From Euryarchaeota archaeon UBA257 (lineage in GTDB: Archaea; Thermoplasmatota; Poseidoniia; Poseidoniales; Thalassarchaeaceae): 19,359 nt of DNA. This document shows, in pieces, positions 6,294 to 14,100 of the stretch. The position numbers and the translations under genes were made by a program. The stretch covers positions 9,942 through 29,300 of the forward strand of contig DAJO01000079.1 of NCBI GenBank assembly GCA_002498985.1, in the 5' to 3' direction. The notes under the pieces were generated by a model, which worked only from the letters and a program-made list of their open reading frames with translations, was not told the DNA's origin and did no database searches. How positions within the stretch are numbered: position 1 is the first letter of the stretch; every line of letters starts with the position of its first letter.

Positions 6294-8108
6294 ATGAGCA
6301 TGTCAGATACAATAGAACTTGACCGAGAATCAAATCCAATAGAAGTTAGAGGTTACGCATTTTACGATTGGGCAAAATCAGCATTTGAAACCTCAGTAAC
6401 AGTTGCAGTATTACCTGCATGGTATGCATATCTATTCTTGAAGGCAAACGGATTAACAACTACCATCGGCTCTATAGAGATGCAAGGAGATGCAGTTTGG
6501 TCATTTGCAGTGGCAATAGGTACTCTGTTCATCGCAATCATCAGTCCTTCTTTGGGTGTAATTGCCGACAGAAGAAGAATCAAGATGTGGTGGTTAAGGA
6601 TACTTACATATGTAGGTGCTGGATCAACTTTCCTTCTAGCATTCGCTCCACTTCTACCTATTGAAACTCAGTGGATATGGCTAATGGTATTCTTCATGTT
6701 AGCTAACGTAGGTCTCAATGGAGCAGGTGTATTTTACAATGCTCTTCTCCCTCATATGGGTAAAGATGACGAGATGGACCGAATCTCTAATCTAGCATTT
6801 GCATACGGTTATCTTGGTGGAGGAATCTTACTCCTTGTTCATCTAATTATGGTGATGACATTAACTGGAGATTGGGTCATTCCTTTCGTCATGGCCTCAT
6901 CCGGTATTTGGTGGTACAGCTTTGCTTTATTGACATTCAAATGGGTTCCTGAACCTCCTATTGAAAATGAGATGCCATCTTTAGGATTTGTCGATTCGGC
7001 TAAATTAGCTATTTCCGAGCTTAGAAAAACCTTAGGAGAAGTTGAAAAATTTAGGACACTTTTCATCTACATGTTAGCATACTTCTTCTTCATTGATGGG
7101 ATAAACAGCGTAACTGCTCTTGGAGGAGTTTTCGGCTCAACGGTGCTTGGAATAACTACTGTCGACTTGATTGTAACAATTCTTGCGATTCAATTTGTTG
7201 CTTGGCCATCAGCACTAATGTTTACTAGACTTGCTAAAAAATTGGGAACTAAATCAGCATTAAATATCTCTCTTGTTGGATGGGTTATACTTTGTTTCGC
7301 AGCACTTTCTTTTGCTCCTCTAGAGTATTCTCAACATAGTGATTATCAAGTTCAGTTGGATGAAGATGCAGAAGCAGGAGTATGGCACTATACTCCTAAC
7401 GCAAATCTAGCTGATTTCCCTATAGCACAGGTTGAAAATGGAGATGAACAAGATTGGGCACTCAACCATCTTCTTTCTGTAGGAATTGTTGAAATTGATG
7501 AAGATTATTCTGATGCAGAAATTTATAAATGGGCTGGATTCGATGATGATAATGAGCCTGTAACTGTCAGTTTAGGTGCTCAGACCAGTGAAAATTTAGA
7601 TGAGTTAATAAATTCATTTGAAGATACAAGATTCTCTGTAAGTGTAGCATATTCAGATGGTAGTGAATCAACTAAAGTGGGAGTTGATCATCCAACTAAT
7701 CTAGGTGATGGCGTGATTGATGTCATTCCAAGCACAGTTCGTTCAAATGTTTGGGGTCCTCTAGGCATATCTATCGGTTTACAATTCTTGATACTCGGTT
7801 GCGCAATGGGAACGCTACTTGGTGGTTCTCAAGGATTAGCAAGGAGTATGTTTGGCCAAATGGTTCCAGAAACCAGAAGTGCGGAGTTCTTTGGTTTCTT
7901 TGGATTCTTCGGTAAAGTGGCGGCATTCATTGGTCCATTATTATATGGTATAATGACTGTGATGTATGATAGTAGAGTGGGTATCTTATCTATTGCTATG
8001 CTAATTTTGATTGGTGCGGTGATGATGCGGATGGTTGATCTTGAACAAGGGCGTCTAGATGCACAAGCAGAAGATGCTAGAAATAGAGGGATTCATTCCG
8101 AAGATTGA
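6294..8108 (+). CDS. UMF1/Atg22-type MFS transporter with acidic extracytoplasmic insertion
   Basis: A 604-residue major facilitator. The signature of the UMF1 (Atg22-like) family is FYDWAKSAFETSV at 23-35 and GGSQGLARSMFGQMVPE at 510-526, followed by AEFFGFFGFFGKVAAFIGP. Twelve membrane segments can be drawn, roughly at 31-50, 68-90, 100-120, 127-150, 167-190, 194-216, 256-276, 285-308, 322-343, 487-510, 535-556 and 561-582. Between segments 9 and 10 lies a soluble, Asp/Glu-rich insertion of about 140 residues (344-486). With a cytoplasmic N-terminus this loop faces outward. Eukaryotic Atg22 exports amino acids from the vacuole; substrates of prokaryotic UMF1 proteins are mostly unknown, so none is assigned. 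ATG codons at 6294 and 6300 are both possible starts; the first fits the TATA spacing. The 3' end overlaps the opposing tatC by 16 bp. Confidence 0.85.
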   Translation: MSMSDTIELDRESNPIEVRGYAFYDWAKSAFETSVTVAVLPAWYAYLFLKANGLTTTIGSIEMQGDAVWSFAVAIGTLFIAIISPSLGVIADRRRIKMWWLRILTYVGAGSTFLLAFAPLLPIETQWIWLMVFFMLANVGLNGAGVFYNALLPHMGKDDEMDRISNLAFAYGYLGGGILLLVHLIMVMTLTGDWVIPFVMASSGIWWYSFALLTFKWVPEPPIENEMPSLGFVDSAKLAISELRKTLGEVEKFRTLFIYMLAYFFFIDGINSVTALGGVFGSTVLGITTVDLIVTILAIQFVAWPSALMFTRLAKKLGTKSALNISLVGWVILCFAALSFAPLEYSQHSDYQVQLDEDAEAGVWHYTPNANLADFPIAQVENGDEQDWALNHLLSVGIVEIDEDYSDAEIYKWAGFDDDNEPVTVSLGAQTSENLDELINSFEDTRFSVSVAYSDGSESTKVGVDHPTNLGDGVIDVIPSTVRSNVWGPLGISIGLQFLILGCAMGTLLGGSQGLARSMFGQMVPETRSAEFFGFFGFFGKVAAFIGPLLYGIMTVMYDSRVGILSIAMLILIGAVMMRMVDLEQGRLDAQAEDARNRGIHSED

Positions 8109-8902
8109 GATTTTGTAAATATTTTATCTATCAATAATGCAACTTCCAATAATAATACAATTGGCCCACCTACTAAGAACATAGAAATTGGGTCGGGTGG
8201 CGATAGTACGGCTCCTAACAATAGGGCTAAGAACCAAATTATCCCTCTATTTTCTATCAAACTGGATCTACTAATTATTTTAGTTCTTAATAGTAACAAT
8301 GTTACTAAAGGTGTTTGGAAACTCATTACTGAGCCAAAGAAAAGACCGATTATAAATCCTAACCATGATTGTAATTGCCAAGTGTTGGTTAAGCCAACAT
8401 TACTTGCATCATTTGCTAGAAAATCAAGAAGCATGGGAATTAGTATATTGTGAGCATAAATAGCTCCAATTATTCCAAGTCCAATTGAGGATAAGGATAC
8501 TAAAAATAAACTGGTAAGTTTGGAAGTATTATTTTTTATCTTGTTTTTATTAGATTTACTAATAATTTTACTTCCATTCCATGAAAGATCTACTATTATC
8601 ATTGTAAATACCAATGCAATACCTATTTGTGTTGCAATTCTTAACCTTAGTAAAATTACCTCCATAGGTTGGATAATAATTAATTCAACTCCTTCAGGGA
8701 GGTATCCATTAGCTTGCAATAGCCAACTAATCGCATCTCCTGAAAGTGGATAACCCAATGCTAAACCAAAAATGAAGATCCCAATTAGTAGAGTAATTCT
8801 ACCTTTTAGATATTTGATTAGGTTTACAAATTCAGCCATAGGGATAATGTCCCTCTGCCTGTCGTCCATGTAACTGCGTAGGCGTTCACTTACTGAATAC
8901 AT
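8093..8902 (-). CDS. tatC: TatC-like twin-arginine translocase subunit, divergent
   Basis: A six-TM protein of 269 residues. TatC recognises twin-arginine signal peptides and recruits TatA to export folded proteins. Supporting features: the QPMEVILLRLRIA block (78-90, family P-x-E-x-F-x-x-x-L-K), FFGSVMSFQTPLVTLLLL at 188-205 (family FG-x-x-FE-x-P), and GAVLSPPDPISMFL at 230-243 carrying the hallmark TPPD/SPPDP. Hydrophobic segments fall at about 37-53, 84-106, 129-153, 178-204, 219-234 and 240-258. The usual N-terminal HLxELR is reduced to VNLIKYLKGR. The cytoplasmic-loop P-x-L-x-x-x-E is absent (SWNGSKIISKSNKNK instead), and FEVP is FQTP. The gene starts 15 nt after the DRG stop and is probably co-transcribed with it. 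ATGs at codons 12 and 22 are alternative starts. No tatA is visible here. Confidence 0.75.
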   Translation of the reverse strand: MYSVSERLRSYMDDRQRDIIPMAEFVNLIKYLKGRITLLIGIFIFGLALGYPLSGDAISWLLQANGYLPEGVELIIIQPMEVILLRLRIATQIGIALVFTMIIVDLSWNGSKIISKSNKNKIKNNTSKLTSLFLVSLSSIGLGIIGAIYAHNILIPMLLDFLANDASNVGLTNTWQLQSWLGFIIGLFFGSVMSFQTPLVTLLLLRTKIISRSSLIENRGIIWFLALLLGAVLSPPDPISMFLVGGPIVLLLEVALLIDKIFTKSQSSE

Positions 8903-8917
8903 CGCTCGATAGATTTT

Positions 8918-10033
8918 CTATCTTCTTAGTATTATTGAAAGTATATCGCCGTCTTTTAGTAGGTGATCTAGACCAACTCTCTGCCAATCGAATTTACCAC
9001 TCGGCCCTTTAACTCTGGCATATCTAAATTTTCTTACAAAATCTCGATGTAATTTTGTACAAACATCTCTAACTGTAGATGTATCTTTGATAATTAGTGG
9101 CTCAACTAAATCCGCTTCTTGACCCTGCGGCTTTAGGAAAACAGACATGAAACGTAAATTTTCGAACACGAAATCCTTCATATTCTCGATTCCTTTACCT
9201 GTTTTTGCCGATACCTCTAGTACTGGCCAATTGAGCGGAATCATTTCCATAGTTCTTTGAATATCTTTTTCATTTGCTAAATCAACTTTATTTATCACTA
9301 CTACGGCATTACTGTAAACTCTATTTCCAGCTAAAGTATCAACAATGTGGTCATCAGTTACATTAGTTCTCAGAGTCACTGTAGCAGAAACAATTCCGAA
9401 ACTTCTGACAATTTCTTGTATCTCTTCATGAGTTAGATTTGTTTGTTTAACCGTAGATCTAACCACTATTCCCCCTTTATTCGACCTTGTTATGAAAACT
9501 TGTGGTTTCTTTTGGTTTAATCTCATCCCCGATCTCCATAATTCCATGTCTAGTATGTCAAAGTGTGATTCTTGAAAAGGATCTAGAACATACAATACCA
9601 TATCTGATCCTCTGATCACATTAAGAATTTCTTTTCCTCTTCCTTTCCCTTCCGCTGCTCCTTTGATTAATCCTGGTAAGTCAAGAATCTGTATCTTGGC
9701 TCCTTTATGCTCCATCAAACCAGGTATGCAAGTTAGTGTAGTAAATGCGAAATTTCCTACTTCTGATTCTACTTCAGTTAACTGGGAGATGAGACTTGAT
9801 TTTCCAACACTAGGGAATCCCACCAAAGCCACGGAAGCATCACCTGATTTCTTAACCTCGAATCCGGGTCCACCGCCACTAGATTTAGCATGAGCCTGTG
9901 CCTTTTCTTTGCGTGCCTTTAATGCCGCAATTTTAGCCTTCAGCTTTCCAATGTGGGCATTTGTGGCTTTATTTTTCTGAGTTTTCCCGATTTCTTCCTC
10001 GAGAGATTTAATTTGTTCATCGATTGTTGCCAC
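8918..10033 (-). CDS. DRG-family GTPase with TGS domain
   Basis: Developmentally regulated GTP-binding (DRG/Rbg) family, universal in archaea and eukaryotes and associated with ribosomes and translation; exact role in archaea unsettled. The order is a basic helical N-terminus (1-50), G domain with G1 GFPSVGKSS at 72-80, a Thr-containing switch (FTTLTC, 97-102), G3 DLPG at 118-121 followed by LIKGAAEGKGRG, G4 NKVD at 248-251 and G5 SAK at 275-277, with the family's S5D2L insertion between G3 and G4. It ends in a TGS domain (about 296-371) with KGPSGKFDWQRVGLDHLLKDGD. Length 371 is standard for archaeal DRG. The start is GTG at 10033, preceded by a purine-rich AGGGGG. It is divergent from the gene at 10153, and tatC follows closely. 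Confidence 0.95.
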   Translation of the reverse strand: MATIDEQIKSLEEEIGKTQKNKATNAHIGKLKAKIAALKARKEKAQAHAKSSGGGPGFEVKKSGDASVALVGFPSVGKSSLISQLTEVESEVGNFAFTTLTCIPGLMEHKGAKIQILDLPGLIKGAAEGKGRGKEILNVIRGSDMVLYVLDPFQESHFDILDMELWRSGMRLNQKKPQVFITRSNKGGIVVRSTVKQTNLTHEEIQEIVRSFGIVSATVTLRTNVTDDHIVDTLAGNRVYSNAVVVINKVDLANEKDIQRTMEMIPLNWPVLEVSAKTGKGIENMKDFVFENLRFMSVFLKPQGQEADLVEPLIIKDTSTVRDVCTKLHRDFVRKFRYARVKGPSGKFDWQRVGLDHLLKDGDILSIILRR

Positions 10034-10152
10034 AACTATACCCCCTATCGCAACCGATGCTCATGTGACTGGCCCAGTCATCTATTCTTCAATTGAATGC
10101 CTAACCGATAGTTCATTGTACACTTCTCTCTGGCTAGACCCGAGGCGCAGAC
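10034..10152. other. Divergent intergenic region with two palindromes
   Basis: This 119-bp region separates the DRG GTPase (minus) from the unknown gene at 10153 (plus). It holds a perfect 7+1+7 palindrome at 10066-10080, a 10-bp palindrome TTCAATTGAA at 10088-10097, and a repeated AACCGAT (10052-10058 and 10103-10109). A CTATCG/CGATAG inverted pair (10045-10050, 10106-10111) brackets most of it. No RNA gene is apparent. Confidence 0.45.
10066..10080. repeat. Perfect 15-bp palindrome TGACTGG-C-CCAGTCA
   Basis: Two 7-bp arms around a single central C, GC-rich in an AT-rich region, lying between divergent starts. The symmetry suits a dimeric regulator's operator, or a hairpin in a transcript of either strand. 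No T-run follows on either strand, so it is not terminator-like. Function is inferred only from position and symmetry. Confidence 0.5.
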
Positions 10153-10830
10153 ATGGCAGATGTGATTCTAAATCTTGTCAACCATTCTAATTTTGAAAAA
10201 TTAGTGTCGATGTCCCTTAAAGAATTATTTCAAAAAGTAGAAGATGGTTCATTAAGAGATTATAGGCCTGAATTAGATAATCGATTCCATAGAGAGTTTG
10301 ATGTTGATTTAGAAGGAGATATACTGGAATGGTCTGATAATAATTCTGACTTAATAATGTCTAAAACAATACTTTCCCAATCAATAAAAGATTCAAATAT
10401 AGCAGAATTAACAATCTTAATGGCGAAGTGGTGTTCATTTTCCGAATGGCGTTGTTGGGATGCTCGTCTTTTCTTATACGTTGAACCAATGTTAGAATAC
10501 AATATTTCTAACACCAATGATTTCCTTAAGTTTTCATTATGGGAAGATTTCGTTTCTGCTTTATCAAAAACTGATAAAAAATCCTACTCAGAGTCGGTAG
10601 TTCTTGATTGGATGAATAGAAGGGAAAAATTAGGAGAAACAATGGAGCCTTCTGAAGATCCAAGAATATTACCTACTATGAGTTCTCATAGTAGTGCGAG
10701 TGAATTATTACATATTTTTCTAAATAATCTTGACTCGAAAAATATTAGTTTGTTAATAGGACGCGAGTATCTAGAGTATGAGCTATGGAGTCTAAATGGA
10801 GACTCACTATATGATATAGAAGGGATTTAA
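10153..10830 (+). CDS. Hypothetical acidic protein upstream of nadM-like gene
   Basis: I do not recognise this 225-residue protein. It is soluble, acidic and rich in Ser, Asp, Glu, Leu and Asn, with no signal peptide or membrane segment and no obvious catalytic motif. A central aromatic and cysteine-rich stretch (MAKWCSFSEWRCWDARLFLY, about residues 89-108) is the most distinctive part and looks like a buried helix pair. SLYDIEGI closes the protein. The ATG start is supported by GAGG (10142-10145) seven bases upstream. The gene ends two bases before the ATG of the NadM-like gene, and its last codons carry that gene's SD (GAAGGGA, 10818-10824). Tight coupling suggests expression with NAD synthesis, but no functional link can be claimed. 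Confidence 0.65.
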   Translation: MADVILNLVNHSNFEKLVSMSLKELFQKVEDGSLRDYRPELDNRFHREFDVDLEGDILEWSDNNSDLIMSKTILSQSIKDSNIAELTILMAKWCSFSEWRCWDARLFLYVEPMLEYNISNTNDFLKFSLWEDFVSALSKTDKKSYSESVVLDWMNRREKLGETMEPSEDPRILPTMSSHSSASELLHIFLNNLDSKNISLLIGREYLEYELWSLNGDSLYDIEGI

Positions 10831-10832
10831 AA

Positions 10833-11444
10833 ATGACTGAATTACCTATACCTCCTCCTCCCTCAAATCAACCTGAGCCTGGTTTTGTTGTGTTAGGTCG
10901 TTTTCAGCCATTTCACAAAGGGCATGCTGCCATGATAATTGCCGCTGAAAACTATCGCAAGGAAAATAATCCTGAACTGAAGTTAATTATTGCAGTTGGT
11001 TCATCAAATAGACCTCAGACATTAAAAAATCCTTGGTCAGATTCGGAAAGGATCGAGATGATATTATTTTGGCTTGATAATGAAGTAAATTTTGAAGCTA
11101 CAATTGTCTCTATTCCAGATATCGAAGACCCTCCTAATTGGGTAAGTCATGCAGAAAGGTACCATGGTAAGCAAGGAGTATTTTTCAGTAGTGATACTTC
11201 CTCCTCAGAATTATATGAGATTTCAAATTGGCCTGTTATTTCAACATCATTAATTCATAGAGAACGATTTGAAGGATGGAGGGTGCGTGAAACTGCTAGA
11301 ATGCTTTCTACAATTAACGATGAAGATGCAATTAAAATGGTTTTAGGCGAATCTGTTCCAGAATCAATAATTGATTTCTTGATAACAAATGATCAATTAA
11401 AGAGACTCGCATTTTTAGGAGAAGGCGGAGAACCTGTTGGTTAG
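10833..11444 (+). CDS. nadM: NadM-type nicotinamide-nucleotide adenylyltransferase-like protein
   Basis: Predicted to adenylylate NMN with ATP to give NAD. The nucleotidylyltransferase signature GRFQPFHKGH (22-31, with H-x-G-H at 28-31) is intact. It is followed by IIAVGSSNRPQTLKNPWSDSER (52-73), which matches the archaeal G-S-x-x-x-S-x-x-x-NPF-x-x-x-ER block, then PDIEDPPNWV at 95-104. Two substrate-site motifs differ from characterised archaeal NadM as I recall them: the SGN loop reads SSD (119-121), and the Y-x-G-T-x-I-R helix cap reads FEGWRVRE (146-153). A proline-rich leader (PIPPPPSNQP) and a C-terminal tail make it 203 aa, against about 170 for typical NadM. It is coupled to the unknown upstream gene. 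Its stop overlaps the opposing lipoprotein gene's stop by 4 bp. NMNAT activity is likely; a related nucleotidylyl transfer is possible. Confidence 0.82.
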   Translation: MTELPIPPPPSNQPEPGFVVLGRFQPFHKGHAAMIIAAENYRKENNPELKLIIAVGSSNRPQTLKNPWSDSERIEMILFWLDNEVNFEATIVSIPDIEDPPNWVSHAERYHGKQGVFFSSDTSSSELYEISNWPVISTSLIHRERFEGWRVRETARMLSTINDEDAIKMVLGESVPESIIDFLITNDQLKRLAFLGEGGEPVG

Positions 11445-13507
11445 TTTTCAACTAAATCATTGGGACTAAAATCACAATAACCATTACAAGTATCTACTAT
11501 TTTCCCTTCAGAGAGGTAATTGAATGCCATTTCTCTAGCTATTGGTAAAATTCCTATTGCATCATGTGCAGGATGTGGCTCTTGACCATATTCATTACCT
11601 ACTGGTGCTTGAAGATAACCTCCATCAAAGAATACACCAATTGAACCTGAATGTCCTTCATCTGCAATAGTTACTCCATAGGGGGTAATAGTAGAGGAAT
11701 TAAGTAGAGCAATATCACCAGTTCTCATCATTCTCGCGGAAGAAATATTGGAAATCTGTAAATCTGAAATCGAGAATAATGTCATCAATTCAAATGGTTG
11801 TATTTCATCATTATAACCTTCCTTTCTCAGACTCAAGAAAGTATCAGTTTCAGTTGAATCCCAAAGTGATTGCATTATCGACATTGCAACTGCTCTGTCT
11901 AACTGATTATCATATCCATATTCACTTGCGAAAATAAAATAAAATTTATCAAACTGTGTACATCTCTCAATAATATGTGAAAATGATGAACCTCCTGACC
12001 ACAAAACCCCTCTATTCAAATCAGGTGATAACCCTATAATTGAAGGCCCTCTCAATGCGCCATTTGAATATCCTGTATAAGTCGGGCTGGTAGTATTAAT
12101 CATTTTCCAACCATCTTCACCATTGTAGAAATCCGGTAAATCGGAACAAATTCCCATGAATGTCTTTATCATGACAACTTGATTTATCATTGCCTGTTCT
12201 AACCTTTCTGCTTGATGTTGAAAGTAATGCATGTTTAACACAGCATATTCAATACTCGCGAAATCATCATCGGCCCAACCGTAGAAACTAGTCCCTAGCA
12301 TAGCCGCATTATTTTCATTAGCCCAACCACTTAGTGCATTAGTATTCCCATTTCCAAGGAATCCATGACCCCAAATAATCAAATCAGCAGGTTCTTGAAT
12401 TGTTATTGCAGAGTAAGGTATTACTAACCAAAAAGGAATTTCTCTATTTTCAACAAAAACAGGTGTTCTATCTTCAGCAGATGTCCTTCTAATCAAAGCG
12501 GGAGGGAAGAACGATTCAGTATATTGGGGTGCAGTGAAGGTGCCGGAAATTAACCAATGACTAGCATTATCATCTTCTGTAATTAATTCATTTGATTCCA
12601 CTGTACAGCTTATCCCTTCCCCAGTCCTTTCCAAGGCATCATTTCTCATTGAAATTAGTGGGCCGATCATTGATTCGGTAGAAGAGGTATGGAAAGTCCA
12701 AGCAGTCTGTAATTGACTAATAGAAATGTCCGTATTTACATCTATCCAAGAGAATAAATTCTGAAATTCGGATCTTCTATTTTCAATATCTATTGATGAA
12801 GTAATCACTTGGTCTCTTAACGCAGCAAAACCTTCTGGAGTAGGTACTAATTCTCCAGATTCATCAGTTAAACCAGATATTATTACAATGTAAGGTGTGT
12901 TATGTTCCAATGCTTTTATTGTTCTAATATGAAGTATCGTAGGTTGGTCCGCCTCGGATCTGACATCTAGTTCAACCCAGTGTGCAATTAATTCCCCAGT
13001 TAATTTATTCATTATAACTGTAGAATGTCCACTCTCTAAGCTTTTCGAAATACTGTATTGACCTGCTAACTCTGAAATGTCAGGTTCTATTGTAAATGCT
13101 GTCATAATTTGTGTATTAGGGCTTGCTCCATCCATTTGATTTAAAATTGGTATTTCTATGGGATTAACAGTTCCAGAACCAGGAATTGTATTTGAAGAAT
13201 AATGTATTCTTTTACCCGTAATTGTACTTTGGTCATTGATTAGAAATGCATCGGAAGGGAAAGGCAGCATACAATGTATTGGATTTGTATTATCACAGCC
13301 ATCAGTGTGGGGGATGTCAAGAATTTCTTGAGTTTCATCATAGAGGCAGCTTTCATCACTTATTGTCGCATTTACATCAAAATTTAATGCTTCAGAATCA
13401 GTACAACCAAGAATCTCTAATATTTCATCCGAAACCTCATCATTTATTGCGGTACATCCTGATAGCATCATAGATGCGCATATTAAAATTACGAGAAATC
13501 TATCCAT
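11441..13507 (-). CDS. Secreted lipoprotein with alpha/beta-hydrolase-like domain
   Basis: Starting at the ATG at 13507 gives 688 residues. A lipoprotein signal peptide, FLVILICASMMLSGC, has its lipobox LSGC ending at Cys18, so the protein is probably lipid-anchored outside the cell. Residues 35-57 form a marine-type Cys motif, GCTDSEALNFDVNAT and then DESCLY, a short disulfide or calcium-like module common in secreted proteins of marine microbes. A beta-rich domain with CMLPFPSDAFL (79-89) and MDGASPNT (125-132) follows, resembling the N-terminal part of bacterial extracellular lipases. The C-terminal half looks like an alpha/beta hydrolase: LIIWGHGFLGNG (376-387) as oxyanion region, GYSNG with candidate nucleophile S481 (G-x-S-x-G), and EPHPAHDAIG near 643-652 with candidate catalytic His. 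Esterase/lipase-like activity is inference; substrate unknown. A TTG at 13555 would overlap grpE and bury the signal peptide, so it was rejected. Confidence 0.72.
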   Translation of the reverse strand: MDRFLVILICASMMLSGCTAINDEVSDEILEILGCTDSEALNFDVNATISDESCLYDETQEILDIPHTDGCDNTNPIHCMLPFPSDAFLINDQSTITGKRIHYSSNTIPGSGTVNPIEIPILNQMDGASPNTQIMTAFTIEPDISELAGQYSISKSLESGHSTVIMNKLTGELIAHWVELDVRSEADQPTILHIRTIKALEHNTPYIVIISGLTDESGELVPTPEGFAALRDQVITSSIDIENRRSEFQNLFSWIDVNTDISISQLQTAWTFHTSSTESMIGPLISMRNDALERTGEGISCTVESNELITEDDNASHWLISGTFTAPQYTESFFPPALIRRTSAEDRTPVFVENREIPFWLVIPYSAITIQEPADLIIWGHGFLGNGNTNALSGWANENNAAMLGTSFYGWADDDFASIEYAVLNMHYFQHQAERLEQAMINQVVMIKTFMGICSDLPDFYNGEDGWKMINTTSPTYTGYSNGALRGPSIIGLSPDLNRGVLWSGGSSFSHIIERCTQFDKFYFIFASEYGYDNQLDRAVAMSIMQSLWDSTETDTFLSLRKEGYNDEIQPFELMTLFSISDLQISNISSARMMRTGDIALLNSSTITPYGVTIADEGHSGSIGVFFDGGYLQAPVGNEYGQEPHPAHDAIGILPIAREMAFNYLSEGKIVDTCNGYCDFSPNDLVEN

Positions 13508-13538
13508 ATACTTTCGAATTGTACTTATGTTTTGAATA

Positions 13539-14057
13539 TTATTCTTCAGAAACAATAACTTTCACAGGTCTTAATACACGCTCATGGAACATATATCCCT
13601 CTTCAATTACTTCCACTACTGTGCCGGGTTCTTTTCCCTCAGGTACAGGAATTACTGCTATTGCTTCCATAAATGATGGATTAAATATTTGTTCTAAAGC
13701 ATCGATTTTTATCACTCCTTCATTTTCTAGAACTGTCTTCAAGGTTTCCATAGTCATAGTTACTCCCTCAAGAATTTTCTCTGTTTGACTATTCTCAATT
13801 GAAATTGCTTTCTCTAAATTATCTAATACCGGAAGAATCTTTGAAGATAGATTCATACTAGAGAATTTCACTAAGGTATTTCTTTCTCTAGCATATCGTT
13901 GTCTTAGATTTACCATTTCAGCAGTCGAATATTGTTTTTCTTTTTCTAATTCTTCAACCTTTGATTCAAGAACTTTTATCGGGTCAATAATTTCAGTTTC
14001 TTCTGATTTGTTTCCCTCAGATAACTCCTCTATCGACTCGTCAACCTCGTCTGCCAT
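13539..14057 (-). CDS. grpE: GrpE, nucleotide exchange factor for DnaK
   Basis: GrpE releases ADP from Hsp70/DnaK during protein folding. From the ATG at 14057 the protein has 172 residues: an acidic tail (MADEVDESIEELSEG), a long coiled-coil helix (about 27-65, VLESKVEELEKEKQYSTAEM), then LRQRYARERNTLVKFSSMNL and ILPVLDNLEKAI (about 75-86), the standard GrpE dimer and four-helix region. The C-terminal beta domain follows: IDALEQIFNPSFMEAI, GTVVEVIEEGYMFHERVLRPVKV with the G-Y-x-x-x-x-R-x-L-R-P-x-x-V signature. A TTG at 14072 would add five residues, but GrpE proteins normally begin with this acidic tail. It lies 43 nt after abcE1 and 31 nt before the lipoprotein gene. The usual partner dnaK is not in this window. 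Confidence 0.95.
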   Translation of the reverse strand: MADEVDESIEELSEGNKSEETEIIDPIKVLESKVEELEKEKQYSTAEMVNLRQRYARERNTLVKFSSMNLSSKILPVLDNLEKAISIENSQTEKILEGVTMTMETLKTVLENEGVIKIDALEQIFNPSFMEAIAVIPVPEGKEPGTVVEVIEEGYMFHERVLRPVKVIVSEE

Positions 14058-14100
14058 GTTACTTGGTTTCAACCATCATTCAAGAATCCAATGGTCTAAG

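Noticed and set aside
10034..10152. Possible tRNA or small RNA in the divergent gap
   Set aside because: No cloverleaf arms, T-loop GTTCRA or box motifs can be drawn; only short palindromes are present.
13508..13555. Upstream TTG start for the lipoprotein gene
   Set aside because: It would overlap grpE and put 16 residues ahead of a well-formed lipoprotein signal peptide.
14058..14072. Upstream TTG start for grpE
   Set aside because: The ATG at 14057 gives the usual acidic GrpE N-terminus; no SD supports the TTG.
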